Below are positions 53,771 through 62,236 of a stretch of DNA of 64,000 bases, piece by piece. Both the position numbers and the translations under genes were made by a program. Numbering within the stretch: the stretch's first letter is position 1; each line of letters begins with the position of its first letter. The DNA is from Pseudoselenomonas ruminantium (GTDB taxonomy: Bacteria; Bacillota; Negativicutes; Selenomonadales; Selenomonadaceae): contig CACZHK010000002.1 in NCBI GenBank assembly GCA_902780915.1, positions 1 to 64,000 of the forward strand, read 5' to 3'. The notes below the pieces were generated by a model. That model made no database searches, was not told the DNA's origin, and worked only from the letters and a program-made list of their open reading frames with translations.

Positions 53771-53901
53771 GCCTTCCCCTTGAGGGGAAGGTGGCAGCCG
53801 AAGGCTGACGGATGAGGTGCAGATGAACTCGTTATTGTACCTAACCTATAGACGCTCCACCTCATCCGCCCTGTCGGGCACCTTCCCCTCAAGGGGAAGG
53901 C
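53771..53901. repeat. Palindromic intergenic element, copy 2
   Basis: 131 bases with perfectly complementary 23-base ends (53771-53793 and 53879-53901), each itself foldable (CCTTCCCC, then GGGGAAGG). It shares the inner GACGGATGAGGTG and CACCTCATCCG blocks with the copy at 51643-51776, while the central 40 bases differ. It lies between moaA and moeA. Confidence 0.8.
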
Positions 53902-53910
53902 GAGTAGTTA

Positions 53911-55137
53911 CTATAATAGCAGAACCTTTACCACATCCCCCGCTGACAGTTTCCCAGTCCCCGCTGGCAAATCTATCAGGGCATTGCAGCCTACGGCGGA
54001 GAACAGGGAGCCGGAGGAGTGCTGACTGGGAATGGAGACGGTGCCTGTGGCTATATCGCAGCAGGCGCGGATAAAACGCCGGCCGCGGCTGGCTTTGGGA
54101 AAATCGTTCTTGAGGGTTGCCTTCAGCCTGGGGAAAGGGCGGGGCGTGCGCCCGGAGAGCTTGTCTATCAGGGGACGGGCAAGCAGCTCGAAGGTGGTGT
54201 AGGCGGCAAAGGGATTGCCGGACAGGGCCAGGCCTAAAGTGCCCTCTGCTTCATAGGCCAGCAGGGGATAGCCGGGCTTCATCTGCACACCCCAGAAAAG
54301 CCTTTGGGCGGGGAGAAGCTTGATGACCTCGTGCATGATGTCTTTCTTGCCCACGGAAACCCCACCGGTGGTGAGGAGCAGGTCAGCCCAGTCCAGGCAG
54401 CGGCGCAGCTGGTCTGCCGCTCCTTGGGGGTCATCGGGGATAATGCCCAGGATTCTTGTCTCTGCCCCCAGTTCCTGCAGGCGGGCGGTCAGCAGATAGA
54501 GATTGCTGTTGTAAATCTTGCCAGGAGCCAGGGGCTCTCCCGGCTGTAAGAGCTCATTTCCTGTGCCGCCCAGGGCCAGGCGGGGGCGGCGGCAGACTTT
54601 CACCTTGGCATGACCCTGGCTGGCCAGTACGCCGATGCGGGGGGCATCAAGCACTTCCCCCTGCCTGATGAGCAGGGTGCCCTGCTTGATATCTTCGCCC
54701 GCCAAGCAGTAGTTTTCGTGGTGCTTGAGGGGGTAGGGAACCTCCAGCATGCCATCTGCAATTGTCACATCTTCCTGCCGTATCACCGCATCTGTCCCCT
54801 GGGGCATGGCACCGCCGGTCATAATGCACAGGGCTTCACCGGGATTTACGGTGCCGGCAAAGAAATCCCCGGCGCATTCCTCTCCCACAAGGCGGAGGCG
54901 AGCAGGATTTTCCCTGGTGGCATCAATTGTGTCGGCAGCGATGAGAGCGTAGCCGTCCAGGGGTGAGCGGTCAAAGGGGGGATTGTCAAAATCTGCCCTC
55001 ACATCCTCAGCCAGGGTGCGGCCCAGGGCTGCCGTGAGGGGCACTTCTTCCGTTTCTTGGGGAACTTTTGCCTTGGCCAGCAGCAATTCCACGGCCTGTT
55101 CCAGTTCGATTCCTTCCATTGGTTCCTCACTTTCCAA
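53911..55137 (-). CDS. moeA: Molybdopterin molybdotransferase MoeA
   Basis: 408 residues. MoeA inserts molybdate into adenylated molybdopterin. Family blocks include FDRSPLDGYAL near residue 55, GGAMPQGTDAVIRQED near 108, LLTTGGVSVGKKD near 248 and LSGNPFAAYTTFELL near 308. Domain IV at the C-terminus is complete. The start overlaps the end of the next upstream gene by about 11 bases, so the two are co-translated. The gene's end is 10 bases before the palindromic element. Confidence 0.94.
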   Translation of the reverse strand: MESEEPMEGIELEQAVELLLAKAKVPQETEEVPLTAALGRTLAEDVRADFDNPPFDRSPLDGYALIAADTIDATRENPARLRLVGEECAGDFFAGTVNPGEALCIMTGGAMPQGTDAVIRQEDVTIADGMLEVPYPLKHHENYCLAGEDIKQGTLLIRQGEVLDAPRIGVLASQGHAKVKVCRRPRLALGGTGNELLQPGEPLAPGKIYNSNLYLLTARLQELGAETRILGIIPDDPQGAADQLRRCLDWADLLLTTGGVSVGKKDIMHEVIKLLPAQRLFWGVQMKPGYPLLAYEAEGTLGLALSGNPFAAYTTFELLARPLIDKLSGRTPRPFPRLKATLKNDFPKASRGRRFIRACCDIATGTVSIPSQHSSGSLFSAVGCNALIDLPAGTGKLSAGDVVKVLLL

Positions 55138-56155
55138 AGCCGCAGTTGGGATAGTGGCAGACCTGGCAATTCATGCAAAGTCCCCCTGCTCCCAGCTGGC
55201 GGATATCTTTCCTGGTCACTTCTATTCCTGCCACCAGCCGGGGCAACACAATATCAAAGATAGTGGTGGCGGCGTACATGACACAGCCGGGCAGTCCCAG
55301 GATGGGGATTTTCTTTCCTTTACGCTCATAGTAGGAGAGCAGGAACATGGCACCAGGCAGGACGGGGGCGCCATAGGTGATGATTTTGGCGCCGGTGGCT
55401 TTGATGGCGGCAGGTGTCTTGTCGTCCGGGTCAACGCTCATGCCACCGGTGCAGATGATCATGTCCAGCCCCAAGTCAATGAGTTCCTTGATTTTCTCAA
55501 GGGTGCATGATATTCCGTCATCGGACAGGCGGTGTTCGTCCATCTGCAGGCCAAATTTTTTCAGCTTGGACTCAATCACCGGCGTAAAGGTGTCTTCAAT
55601 GAGACCGTTATAGACCTCGCTGCCAGTGGTGACCACGCCTGTTTTCATGGGCTGGTAGGGGTGAAGCTTCAGCAGGGGGGCGGTGCCTGCTTTTGACCTT
55701 GCCTGCTCCATTTTATCCTTGGCAATGACCAAGGGGATTACTCTCATGCCTGCCAGCTTCGTGCCAGCCTTCACGGGCATATATTGGGGCAGGGTGGCGA
55801 TGGCGATATCATCAAGGTCATTGAGGCTGTCCAGCCGCTCCATATCTACCTCAAATACGCCGTCATATTCTGCCGTGAACTCGATTTTCCCTTCCTTGGG
55901 AGCAGAGGCCCTCATGCCCCGGTTCTGGGTGATGCTTCTGAGGATTTCGGCGGCTTCGTCCTCATGGAGCAAGGTGCCGTCATTTTCCCAGACAAAGAGG
56001 TGTTCCTTGCCCATGGAAAGCAATACGGGTATATCCTCCGGGGTGACGATATGCCCCTTGCGGAAGCGGGCATCCTTGGTGACACCTTTGATGATCTGGG
56101 TGAGGTCGTGGCAGAGGATATGGCCTACGGCTTCGGTGGTTTTGATTTCTTTCAT
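55127..56155 (-). CDS. Molybdopterin-binding protein with cysteine-rich C-terminus
   Basis: 342 residues of the MoeA/CinA-like molybdopterin-binding superfamily. A MoCF-type domain (about 175-310) contains VVTTGSEVYNG, ICTGGMSVDPDDKTPAA and ILGLPGCVMYAATT. The N-terminal 170 residues differ from MoeA. The chain ends in CMNCQVCHYPNCGFGK, with four cysteines in 12 residues, a possible metal or redox site. The ATG at 56155 is nine bases after AGGAG. Such proteins occur next to molybdate transporters and may sense or bind the cofactor, but the role is unknown. Confidence 0.8.
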   Translation of the reverse strand: MKEIKTTEAVGHILCHDLTQIIKGVTKDARFRKGHIVTPEDIPVLLSMGKEHLFVWENDGTLLHEDEAAEILRSITQNRGMRASAPKEGKIEFTAEYDGVFEVDMERLDSLNDLDDIAIATLPQYMPVKAGTKLAGMRVIPLVIAKDKMEQARSKAGTAPLLKLHPYQPMKTGVVTTGSEVYNGLIEDTFTPVIESKLKKFGLQMDEHRLSDDGISCTLEKIKELIDLGLDMIICTGGMSVDPDDKTPAAIKATGAKIITYGAPVLPGAMFLLSYYERKGKKIPILGLPGCVMYAATTIFDIVLPRLVAGIEVTRKDIRQLGAGGLCMNCQVCHYPNCGFGK

Positions 56156-56167
56156 CAGCATATGCTC

Positions 56168-56821
56168 CTAAACACTTTTCTTGCTGAGCCACAGATTCAT
56201 AGCTAACACGAATACCAGAGAAAACGCAACCAGTCCGGCTGCCCATTTCCCTGCCAAATCGTAGTCACCAGCCTGCACGGCGGCGTAGATGGCGGTGGAC
56301 ATGGTCTGGGTGCGTCCGGGGATATTGCCGGCGAACATGATGGTGGCGCCGAACTCTCCCAGTGCCCTAGTGAAGGCCAGCACCAGCCCCGCCAGGATGC
56401 CGTGGCGGGCATTGGGCAGGAGCAGGTGCCAGAAGATGCGCCACTCTGACACCCCCAGGGTGCGGGCGGCGTAGATGATGTTTTCGTCCAGCTGCTCAAA
56501 GGTGCCCCGGGCTGTGCGGTACATGAGGGGTAGGGAAACCACTACGGCGGCGATGACCGTGGACTGCCAGCTGAAGACGAGGCTGAGGTCGAATTGCAGC
56601 AGGAACTGCCCTATGGCGCTACGCTTGCCAAAGGCCAGCAGCAGGAAGAAGCCCACAACCGTGGGGGGCAGCACCAGGGGCAGGGTTATAAGCGCATCCA
56701 TCAGTCCCTGGCCCCGCTTCAGGCGCGCTGCCCAGCAGGCAAGGCCGATGCCCAGGAAGAAGGTGATGACAGTAGCGGTGACAGCTGTTTCCAGCGTGAT
56801 GATCAGAGGGCTCCAGTCCAT
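56168..56821 (-). CDS. modB: Molybdate ABC transporter permease ModB
   Basis: 217 residues with about five membrane helices. The ATPase-docking loop is visible (ARTLGVSEWRIFWHLLLPNA, about 140-160). It forms the channel for molybdate entry with ModA and ModC. GGGAGG precedes the ATG by about 10 bases. It is intact, as is modA, whereas modC between them is broken. It also carries the usual FGKRSAIGQFL segment near residue 66. Confidence 0.93.
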   Translation of the reverse strand: MDWSPLIITLETAVTATVITFFLGIGLACWAARLKRGQGLMDALITLPLVLPPTVVGFFLLLAFGKRSAIGQFLLQFDLSLVFSWQSTVIAAVVVSLPLMYRTARGTFEQLDENIIYAARTLGVSEWRIFWHLLLPNARHGILAGLVLAFTRALGEFGATIMFAGNIPGRTQTMSTAIYAAVQAGDYDLAGKWAAGLVAFSLVFVLAMNLWLSKKSV

Positions 56822-56835
56822 GGTGTTCAGCCTCC

Positions 56836-57791
56836 CTAATCTTCCAGCAGCATGATGGCTTCGGGTGGGAAGTAGAGGAATAATTCCCTGCCCGAAAGAT
56901 CATGCCAGGCTTTTTTCTCAAGTTCCCAGCGAATGGGGGCGGCAGCTTTGCCTGGGGGGCGTACCATGACTATGAAAGAGAAGGTGTCCTCTATCACCCG
57001 CACCACTTCCATGGGGAAGACATTCTCACCTTCTGCCCTGTCCCTGGGCTCCAGGAAGTGGGCCCGTATGCCAGCGTACCTGGTGCCCAAGGGCGGTTCC
57101 GCTGAGGTTTTCAGGGAAAGTCCCCAGTCTTCCGCATAGATGTGGCTTTTGTCCTCACGCTTTGCCACGGAGATATTCTTGCAGCCTGTCAGCAGGGTGG
57201 CTGAGAGGGTACGGGGATGGCGAAAGAGTTCCTTCTTGTCAGCGGGAGTCTCCATCTGTCCCCGATTGATGACGGCAATCTTGTCTGCCAGCCGGTAGAC
57301 TTCTCCCCGGTCATGGGATACCAAGAGGGCTGTGCCGCCGTAGGCAGGCAGCATATCCATCAGCTCGGTTTCCAGCTGCCATTTGAGATAGCTGTCCAAA
57401 GCCGAGAAGGGCTCGTCCAGCAGCAGGAGAGTCCTGTCAGATGGAAGCGCTGCAGAAGTTCCGGCACCTTGCTCAAGTTGCCTTCCTTCATGACAAAGCG
57501 CAGGTTTTCCGCTACGGTCATATTGGGAAAAAGGGCGTAGTTCTGAAAAAGATAGCCCAGCTGCCGCCTCTGAGGAGGCAGGTTGATACCCCTGGCACTG
57601 TCAAAGAGCACTTCTCCGTCCAGCACAATGCGGCCTTTATCTGGTTTTTCGATGCCTGCGATGCACTTTAAGGTCATGCTCTTGCCACAGCCTGAGGCTC
57701 CTAAGAGGGCAAAGACTTCGTCCTTCACGGTGAAATCAACCTGCAAGTTGAAGTCACGCAGCTGCTTTTCCAGATAAACAGAAAGTTCCAT
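56836..57791 (-). pseudogene. modC: modC, molybdate ABC ATPase gene broken by internal deletion
   Basis: The first part encodes a normal ModC N-terminus with the P-loop GASGCGKS and Q-loop LFQNYALFP up to PELLQRF. The reading frame then changes: the second part, in another frame, continues with ALPSDRTLLLLDEPFSALD (Walker B), the H-loop VSHDRGEV and the C-terminal TOBE domain. Nothing in between encodes the ABC signature (LSGGQ). So roughly 75-90 bases, not a multiple of three, are missing near 57443-57453, where GCAGCGCTT could belong to either side. Without the signature, ATP hydrolysis should fail, and the frame is also lost. An assembly or sequencing error is the alternative. Confidence 0.85.
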
Positions 57792-57805
57792 ACAATATCA
57801 CTCAA

Positions 57806-58600
57806 TCACTTGCAAATAAAGCCGTACTTCTCAAAAACCTTCTTGCCCTGGTCGGAACCGGCAAAGTCCAGGAAGGCTTTTGCTTCTTCCGGGTGTTTTG
57901 TGCCTTTGATGACAGCGGCGGGATAGATGACTGGCTTATGGCTGCCTTCGGGAGCCTTAGAAACAACTTTTACCTTGGAGTCAATAGCTGCATCTGTAGC
58001 GTAGACCAAGCCGCAGTCAGCTTCTCCTGCAGCCACCCAGGCCAGCACCTGCCGCACATCGGAGCCGTAGACGGCTCTTTCCTTCACCTGGTCAAGGATA
58101 TTCAGCTGGGTGAGGATTTCCTCTGCATACTGTCCCACAGGCACTCCCTTGGGTTCGCCCAGGGCGATGTGCTTCAGTTCCGCTTTGGATAGGTCTGCAA
58201 AGGATTTCAGGTCAAGACTGCTGTCTGCGGGGACAATCAGCACCACGGAATTTTCCAGCAAGTCCCTGCGGGTGCCCGCAGCCAGATTGCCAGACTTCTC
58301 CAAGGCATCCATCTGCTTCTGGGCGGCGGAGAAGAAAAGGTCGGTTTCCCCGCCATTCTCAATGGCCTGCTGCAAGGCACCGCTGCTGCCAAAGTTGAAG
58401 GTGAGGTTAACTTCCGGGTGCTCTGCTTTATAGGCTTTCGCAAGTTCTTTCATGGCATCGGTGAGGCTGGCGGCAGCTGCCACATGGAGTTCAATGGGTT
58501 TGCTGTCCGGCACTCTTTTGGCTTTTTCAGCCTGTTTGCTGCCGCAACCCAGGCTGAGCATCATAGTTGCTATGAGCAAGGCGGCCAAGAGCTTTTTCAT
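57806..58600 (-). CDS. modA: Molybdate-binding lipoprotein ModA
   Basis: 264 residues. A lipoprotein signal (LLALLIATMMLSLGCGS-type, lipid-anchored at C19) precedes a periplasmic oxyanion-binding domain. Family blocks are HVAAAASLTDAMKELA near residue 40, NFGSSGALQQAIENG near 70 and DCGLVYATDA near 195. The ATG at 58600 has AAGGAGG seven bases upstream; the ATG at 58606 is too close. It is followed by the broken modC and intact modB, and it begins 33 bases after the ATPase gene at 58634. Confidence 0.93.
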   Translation of the reverse strand: MKKLLAALLIATMMLSLGCGSKQAEKAKRVPDSKPIELHVAAAASLTDAMKELAKAYKAEHPEVNLTFNFGSSGALQQAIENGGETDLFFSAAQKQMDALEKSGNLAAGTRRDLLENSVVLIVPADSSLDLKSFADLSKAELKHIALGEPKGVPVGQYAEEILTQLNILDQVKERAVYGSDVRQVLAWVAAGEADCGLVYATDAAIDSKVKVVSKAPEGSHKPVIYPAAVIKGTKHPEEAKAFLDFAGSDQGKKVFEKYGFICK

Positions 58601-58633
58601 GGGCATTCCTCCTTACATAAAGAGAAAGTGACA

Positions 58634-59968
58634 TTACAAATTTTTCATAGCTAATCTGATGAGCTTATCGGCCACATCAACCATGAATAGGGGGATGTTA
58701 AGCACTTCATCGTCCATGCGCAGGTTGTTCATGGAGAAACGCACTCTGAGTTTGGTCTGGGAGGAAAATGTTTCTGCATATTTTTTGAGACTGCGGCTCT
58801 TGATATTGGTGTCTGACTTCACTTCAATGGGAATAATGTCATTTTCATGCTGAATCACAAAGTCTACTTCATAGGATGGGTTAAGCCGCGACCAATAGTG
58901 GGGGACTGCATCGAATTGCGGGACAAGGGACTGAAGCACGAAATTCTCCGTTAATGCCCCTTTGAACTCTGTAAAGAGGCGATTTCCTTCCCGGAAGGCC
59001 ACTGGGTCTAATTTTGCTAAACGGCGTAAGACACCGACATCTGCCAAATAAATTTTGAAAGCACTCAAATCTTCATAGCCGGATAGGGGAATGCCTGGGG
59101 CTGTTATGCGGAAGGTTTTGTAAACCAATGCGGCATTCACCAGCCATTCCAAGGCATCTTCATACTCTCTGGCTCTGGCTCCTTCTCTTACGACACTGTA
59201 CAGGAACTTCTTGTTTTCACGGGCTAACTGTGAAGGCAGCGAGTTCCAGATCCGAGCGAGTTTAGGATATTCCTTGGTTTCAGGGTGCTTCATGAAATCT
59301 CGTTCATAGGCGTTGATAATGTCCAGCAGGACAGACTGGACTTGTCCTACAGACTGTGTTTCCACCCAGCGGCTCACAACTTCTGGCATCCCGCCGGTCA
59401 CAAAGTACATTTTCAGTTTTTCAGCCAAGGGGTTGAAAAAGGCCTCAGGCAGCGGTGCGATTTCTTCTATTCGGTTCAGGTAAGCGGCAAGATTTCCGCT
59501 GCCGGTGGCCATCAGGAATTCCTGAAAGGTCATAGGATACATAGCCAGGATGTCAACTTTCCCTACAGGAAAAGAGGCAGGCTTGGCTAAGGCCATGCCC
59601 AGCAAGGAGCCGGCACTGGCCACATGGTACTCCGGGGCATTCTCACAAAAGTATTTTAGGGAGTTCAGTACCTCAGGGCAGTCTTGAATCTCATCAAAAA
59701 CTACTAAGGTCTTGCCAGCGGTAATATCCTGTCCTCCAGCCATAGCCAGATTGGGGATGATACGCCGTACATCTTTTGTCGTAGCAAAAAAATCCCGATA
59801 CTCCGGGTTTTCATCAAAGTTGAAGTAGGCAACATTATCATAGTAACGGCGGCCAAATTCTTTAAGCAGCCAGGTCTTTCCCACCTGCCGGACACCTTTG
59901 ACAATTAAGGGCTTGCGGTAGGGGGATTCCTTCCAGCCAATCAGCTGCTGCATGGCTGTTCGTTCCAT
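58634..59968 (-). CDS. AAA-family ATP-binding protein with DUF4143
   Basis: 444 residues. The N-terminal P-loop is GVRQVGKT (25-32), and Walker B is VVFDEIQDCP (about 88-97). A winged-helix-like region is followed by the C-terminal DUF4143 nuclease-like domain with VDFVIQHENDIIPIEVKSD near 370, which has the D-x(n)-E-x-K arrangement of PD-(D/E)XK proteins. The family is common in bacteria and archaea, often horizontally moved, with unknown role. It has a divergent promoter region with sir2. modA follows on the same strand, but a separate start for modA is likely. Confidence 0.88.
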   Translation of the reverse strand: MERTAMQQLIGWKESPYRKPLIVKGVRQVGKTWLLKEFGRRYYDNVAYFNFDENPEYRDFFATTKDVRRIIPNLAMAGGQDITAGKTLVVFDEIQDCPEVLNSLKYFCENAPEYHVASAGSLLGMALAKPASFPVGKVDILAMYPMTFQEFLMATGSGNLAAYLNRIEEIAPLPEAFFNPLAEKLKMYFVTGGMPEVVSRWVETQSVGQVQSVLLDIINAYERDFMKHPETKEYPKLARIWNSLPSQLARENKKFLYSVVREGARAREYEDALEWLVNAALVYKTFRITAPGIPLSGYEDLSAFKIYLADVGVLRRLAKLDPVAFREGNRLFTEFKGALTENFVLQSLVPQFDAVPHYWSRLNPSYEVDFVIQHENDIIPIEVKSDTNIKSRSLKKYAETFSSQTKLRVRFSMNNLRMDDEVLNIPLFMVDVADKLIRLAMKNL

Positions 59969-59973
59969 TTCAT

Positions 59974-60029
59974 CACCTCATTATATAAAAAAGTGTGATT
60001 TTATACACATAATTATATATAATGAGGTG
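59974..60029. repeat. Interrupted inverted repeat over the DUF4143 gene ribosome site
   Basis: Arms CACCTCATTATATA (59974-59987) and TATATAATGAGGTG (60016-60029), 14 bases and perfect, are 28 bases apart. On the minus strand the near arm holds the gene's GAGGTG ribosome site. A TATAAAAT-like -10 lies in the spacer, so only transcripts starting further upstream would carry both arms. Confidence 0.65.
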
Positions 60030-60177
60030 GGAAATGGCAACCGCATTAATTATGACAATTTACTGTAAAATGTTTGGGGAGGAGGGGAATTGGAGGTATT
60101 GCGGAAAACAAAGTAGAATAATAAGCACAAGATTGTAGTGGAGTTTGTGAATGACAAAGCTATTAGGAGGATAGTCA

Positions 60178-60915
60178 ATGACTGAGATCGAAAGACTGGC
60201 AGAAATAATAAGGGATAGCAGAAGAATAGTATTCTTTGGTGGAGCAGGTATGTCTACGGAGTCTGGCATCCCTGATTTCAGAAGTTCTGAAGGTCTATAC
60301 AGCAAGACGCTTCACAAGCATTTTTCCCCGGAGGCGATGGTTTCCCATAGTTTCTTTGCCCAGCATGCAGAGGAGTTCTATGACTTTTACCGCAAGCACC
60401 TGTTATATCCTCAGGCCAGGCCGAATGCCGGACATGAGGCTCTGGCAGAGCTTGAGCGGCAGGGCAGGCTCAGGGCAATTGTCACGCAGAACATAGATGG
60501 ACTGCATCAGCAGGCAGGCTCCAAGAATGTCATCGAGTTGCATGGCTCTGTAAAAAGGAATTACTGCATGGATTGCCATGGGGCATACGGCATGGAGTAC
60601 ATCATGGATAACAAACCTGTACCGCGATGTCATCATTGCGGTGGGCTGGTAAAGCCTGATGTGGTGCTATATGAGGAGCCCTTGGATAATAGTTTGCTGG
60701 AACATGCGGTGGAGGAGATAAGCCAGGCAGATAACCTGATTATTGGCGGAACATCATTGGTGGTATATCCGGCGGCAGGGCTGGTCAAATATTTCCGTGG
60801 CAATAAGCTAGTGCTGATCAACAAGAGCGAAACTAAGGCTGATGAGTGGGCTGATCTTGTGATTCATGACTCTATTGGCAAGGTGCTGAAGGCTGCCCTG
60901 GATGCTGAAATTTGA
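60178..60915 (+). CDS. NAD-dependent protein deacylase (sirtuin)
   Basis: 245 residues of the Sir2 family, which removes acyl groups from lysine using NAD. Visible are [14 protein letters not shown] (about 22-35), [12 protein letters not shown] (about 101-112) with the catalytic histidine in ELHGS (about 121), zinc cysteines in CMDC and CHHC, and GGTSL (about 188-192). The ATG follows TTAGGAGGATAGTC, a very good site. It is divergent from the DUF4143 gene and precedes the nitroreductase by 27 bases. Confidence 0.93.
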   Translation: MTEIERLAEIIRDSRRIVFFGGAGMSTESGIPDFRSSEGLYSKTLHKHFSPEAMVSHSFFAQHAEEFYDFYRKHLLYPQARPNAGHEALAELERQGRLRAIVTQNIDGLHQQAGSKNVIELHGSVKRNYCMDCHGAYGMEYIMDNKPVPRCHHCGGLVKPDVVLYEEPLDNSLLEHAVEEISQADNLIIGGTSLVVYPAAGLVKYFRGNKLVLINKSETKADEWADLVIHDSIGKVLKAALDAEI

Positions 60916-60942
60916 CGTATACAAAAACAGGAGGAATGTACT

Positions 60943-61476
60943 ATGAATGAGGTAATAAAGGCAATGAGAGAGCGTCGCAGCATACGGAAGTTCAAGCCGG
61001 ACATGGTTCCCAAGGAAAAGATTGCGGCAATCATGGAAACCGGCCTTTATGCTGCCAGTGGCAGAGGACAGCAAAAGCCAATTGTCATTGCTGTGACCGA
61101 CAAGGCAATGCGGGACAAACTGTCCAAGGTGAACTGCGAGATTGGCGGCTGGGATCCATCTTTCGATCCGTTCTATGGTGCGCCGGTGGTGCTTATCGTG
61201 TTGGCTCCTAAAGACTGGCCTACCTATATCTACGATGGCAGCTTGCTGATGGGACAGCTAATGCAGGCGGCCTATGCTGAAGGCTTGGGGAGCTGCTGGA
61301 TTCACAGAGCCAAGGAAGAATTTGAGGTGGAAATAGGCAAGGAAATCCTCAAAAAGCTTGGCATAGAGGGGGATTATGAAGGCATTGGACACTGTGTCAT
61401 TGGCTACCCTGACGAAGTGCCAGAGGCTGCACCCAGAAAAGATGGACGCATCTTCTGGCTGGCGGAAGAGAAGTGA
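60943..61476 (+). CDS. Nitroreductase family protein
   Basis: 177 residues of the flavin-dependent nitroreductase family. The N-terminal RRSIRKFKP and the later ASGRGQQKPIVIAV contact the flavin phosphate; GQLMQAAYAEGLGSCWI is a family block in the middle. The substrate is unknown. AGGAGG sits about 10 bases before the ATG. It is probably co-transcribed with the sirtuin gene. The DNA becomes AT-rich right after its end. Confidence 0.92.
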   Translation: MNEVIKAMRERRSIRKFKPDMVPKEKIAAIMETGLYAASGRGQQKPIVIAVTDKAMRDKLSKVNCEIGGWDPSFDPFYGAPVVLIVLAPKDWPTYIYDGSLLMGQLMQAAYAEGLGSCWIHRAKEEFEVEIGKEILKKLGIEGDYEGIGHCVIGYPDEVPEAAPRKDGRIFWLAEEK

Positions 61477-61684
61477 GGATGGGGTCACCAATCATCCCAA
61501 AATCCTATGTATGGGTCAAAAGCCCACTCATACATATAAACCTATCGCACAAGCGGAACCATGTAAATTCAGGCATTTTATTAAAAAAACACTTAATTAT
61601 TTTCGCATAAAGTTCGATATATATATCGTTGGGTTGTATAATATATTTTGTTGCAGACATCAATAAGTATTAAGAGGTGTTATC
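61477..61684. other. AT-rich boundary region
   Basis: 208 bases with no gene. TATGTATG (61506-61513) and CATACATA (61529-61536) form an interrupted repeat. CGATATATATATCG (61615-61628) is a perfect 14-base palindrome lying between TTCGAT (61613-61618) and TATAAT (61637-61642), which may be the promoter and operator of the next gene. Confidence 0.5.
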
Positions 61685-62236
61685 ATGGCTTTTATACCAG
61701 CTAAGTGCACCCAATGTGGTGCAAACATTGAAGTCGATGATACTAAAGAGGCAGGAATTTGTAAGTTTTGTGGGACTGCTTATGTGACAGAAAAAGCAAT
61801 TACCAATTACAATACGTATATAAAGAATGATTTTAATGGTGCCAATATCAACATAATTAATCACGGCAATCCAGATTATCAATGCCCAAAGTGTCAATCG
61901 GAAGATATTAAAGCATTGAAGCTTATTGAACCTAGGCCAACATATAAATCATATAAAAATGAATCACATATCTGTTATATAATTTCAGCATTTTTCTCTT
62001 TTTTTCTTTTGATAGCTATTGCTAACTTCAAAAGCGATGGTATTGCAGCACTATTAATATTTCTTATTTTAACAGTAGGTTCTTTTATGGCTGGAAGAGG
62101 CTTTAATATAATGCATAATGAAAGCTATAAAAAAGGAGTGGAAGATAACAACTTCTGGAAACATGGTTTTAAATGTATGCGATGTGGAGAGAGATTCCTC
62201 CTAAACATTAAACATAATGTGGAGGTACACAAATGA
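61685..62236 (+). CDS. Zinc-ribbon membrane protein, unknown function
   Basis: 183 residues. An N-terminal zinc ribbon (CTQC at about 8-11, CKFC at about 26-29), a second pair (CPKC near 64) and a third (CMRC near 164) surround two hydrophobic helices (about 95-117 and 121-138). No family is recognised beyond a general zinc-ribbon type. AGAGGTG precedes the ATG. It overlaps the next gene by ATGA. Codon use is AT-rich, unlike the older neighbours, so it was probably acquired by transfer. Confidence 0.6.
   Translation: MAFIPAKCTQCGANIEVDDTKEAGICKFCGTAYVTEKAITNYNTYIKNDFNGANINIINHGNPDYQCPKCQSEDIKALKLIEPRPTYKSYKNESHICYIISAFFSFFLLIAIANFKSDGIAALLIFLILTVGSFMAGRGFNIMHNESYKKGVEDNNFWKHGFKCMRCGERFLLNIKHNVEVHK

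Noticed and set aside
51643..53901. The pair of palindromic elements as CRISPR repeats or attachment sites
   Set aside because: Only two copies 2 kb apart, long and internally palindromic, with no spacer array or cas gene.
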